DNA of 64,000 nucleotides, taken from positions 356,972 through 420,971 of the forward strand of contig NZ_BMDS01000002.1 in NCBI RefSeq assembly GCF_014635905.1, written 5' to 3'. The translations under genes and the position numbers were made by a program. Positions 63,583 to 64,000 of the stretch are shown here, piece by piece (within the stretch, counting starts at the first letter, position 1; each line of letters opens with the position of its first letter). Under the pieces are notes generated by a model. The model was given only the letters and a program-made list of their open reading frames with translations. It was not told the origin of the DNA and ran no database searches. The DNA is from Limosilactobacillus caviae. GTDB taxonomy: Bacteria > Bacillota > Bacilli > Lactobacillales > Lactobacillaceae.

Positions 63583-63865
63583 CAATTATTGTTACTCACT
63601 CACATAACAGGGTAAACAATCAATAACGTTATATATTGAAAAATGACTACTTACTTTTGATCACTTACCGAACCGCAAGAACGCAGAACTTGAGGTTTAT
63701 TTACCATAGTCAAAAGAAGTTCAAGCAGAATGCCATAAATAATGACAGGGTCATGAATTACCATATCGGTAGCTCATGACCCCATATTTCAATACGTACT
63801 GTTATTGACTGCTTACTTTTTGTTTCGTGTGTTCGTTTCGCTTATGCACTTAACTGAATCAAGAA
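63583..63865. other. Intergenic region between PAP2 gene and rRNA
   Basis: About 280 bases without a gene. It holds a well-paired hairpin at 63749-63783 (GGGTCATGA with TCATGACCC, inner TACC/GGTA), whose 3' side is followed only by CATATTT, so it is a weak terminator at best. Confidence 0.5.
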
Positions 63866-63917
63866 AGCACTAAAAGAGGGTTACATACCAAAAGCGATAT
63901 GTAACCCTCTTTTATTA
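63866..63917 (-). terminator. Terminator of the rRNA operon
   Basis: AAAAGAGGGTTACATA pairs with TATGTAACCCTCTTTT; on the minus strand it comes directly after the 5S rRNA and ends in T. Confidence 0.9.
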
Positions 63918-63920
63918 TTA

Positions 63921-64000
63921 GCGTGGCAACGTCCTATCCTCGCAGGGAGCGATCCCCCAACTACTTTCGGCGTGTTGAAGCTTAACTTCTGTGTTCGGCA
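63921..64000 (-). rRNA. rrf: 5S ribosomal RNA, 3' part
   Basis: The minus strand reads CCGAACACAGAAGTTAAGC, the universal 5S core, then the GCGAGGATAGGACGTTGCCA 3' part. The 5' third lies outside the window; 23S and 16S genes should follow beyond 64000. Confidence 0.93.

Noticed and set aside
1..64000. CRISPR arrays and intact insertion sequences
   Set aside because: No regularly spaced direct repeats and no transposase gene were seen; the two tyrosine recombinases are not flanked by element ends.

Overview
The window is a low-GC Firmicutes chromosome segment, almost certainly from a Limosilactobacillus of the L. reuteri group. The evidence is a GH68 fructansucrase with a KxYKxGKxW-type signal and LPQTG anchor that closely resembles L. 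reuteri inulosucrase/levansucrase as I remember it, a second LPQTG protein, XerS, T-box and TPP leaders, and a type II nucleoside deoxyribosyltransferase. Species is inferred, not proven.

Layout. (1) 1-9.4 kb: end of a UbiB-like kinase, DUF218 protein, VOC protein, paired FluC fluoride channels, UvrA-like ABC ATPase, VTT membrane protein, DUF2075 P-loop protein and an orphan DXS-like enzyme. (2) 9.4-16.6 kb: an LPQTG surface protein with about twelve-residue QT repeats, a ThrP-like permease behind a leader-peptide attenuator, a secreted nuclease with a possible LexA box, and a PLD-like/AAA+ fusion. (3) 16.7-24.2 kb: membrane pair DUF3290/DUF421, DUF915 hydrolase, T-box-controlled MetE-like gene, deoxyribosyltransferase, HAD phosphatase, LapA-like protein, tRNA-Arg, DsbA-family protein. 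(4) 24.2-25.7 kb: nine tRNAs, eight on the minus strand and a second tRNA-Pro on plus. (5) 25.7-32.4 kb: xerS, a small zinc-ribbon protein, the fructansucrase, patatin-like lipase, a short tyrosine recombinase, DMT permease. (6) 32.4-56.4 kb: an anaerobic nitrate respiration island: narGHJI, molybdenum cofactor genes (moeB-like, moaB, moeA, mobB, mobA, moaD, moaE), a NreB/NreC-like two-component system, narK, a FecBCD-type importer that may carry molybdate, and several unrecognised proteins. (7) 56.5-64 kb: TPP riboswitch with thiM-thiD-thiE, a ClC protein, a GH31 alpha-glucosidase with a cre site, a PAP2 phosphatase and the 3' part of a 5S rRNA.

How it fits together. Region 6 is one physiological unit: NarK imports nitrate, NarGHI reduces it with quinol, NarJ and the Moco genes mature NarG, and NreBC probably switches it on without oxygen. 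moaA, moaC and modABC are not in the window. Regulation elsewhere uses three leader mechanisms: T-box (metE-like), TPP riboswitch (thiMDE), and a classical leader-peptide attenuator built on threonine codons upstream of a threonine/serine-type permease. The attenuator is the strongest candidate for something undescribed, because the leader peptide, the alternative pairings and the transported substrate all agree.
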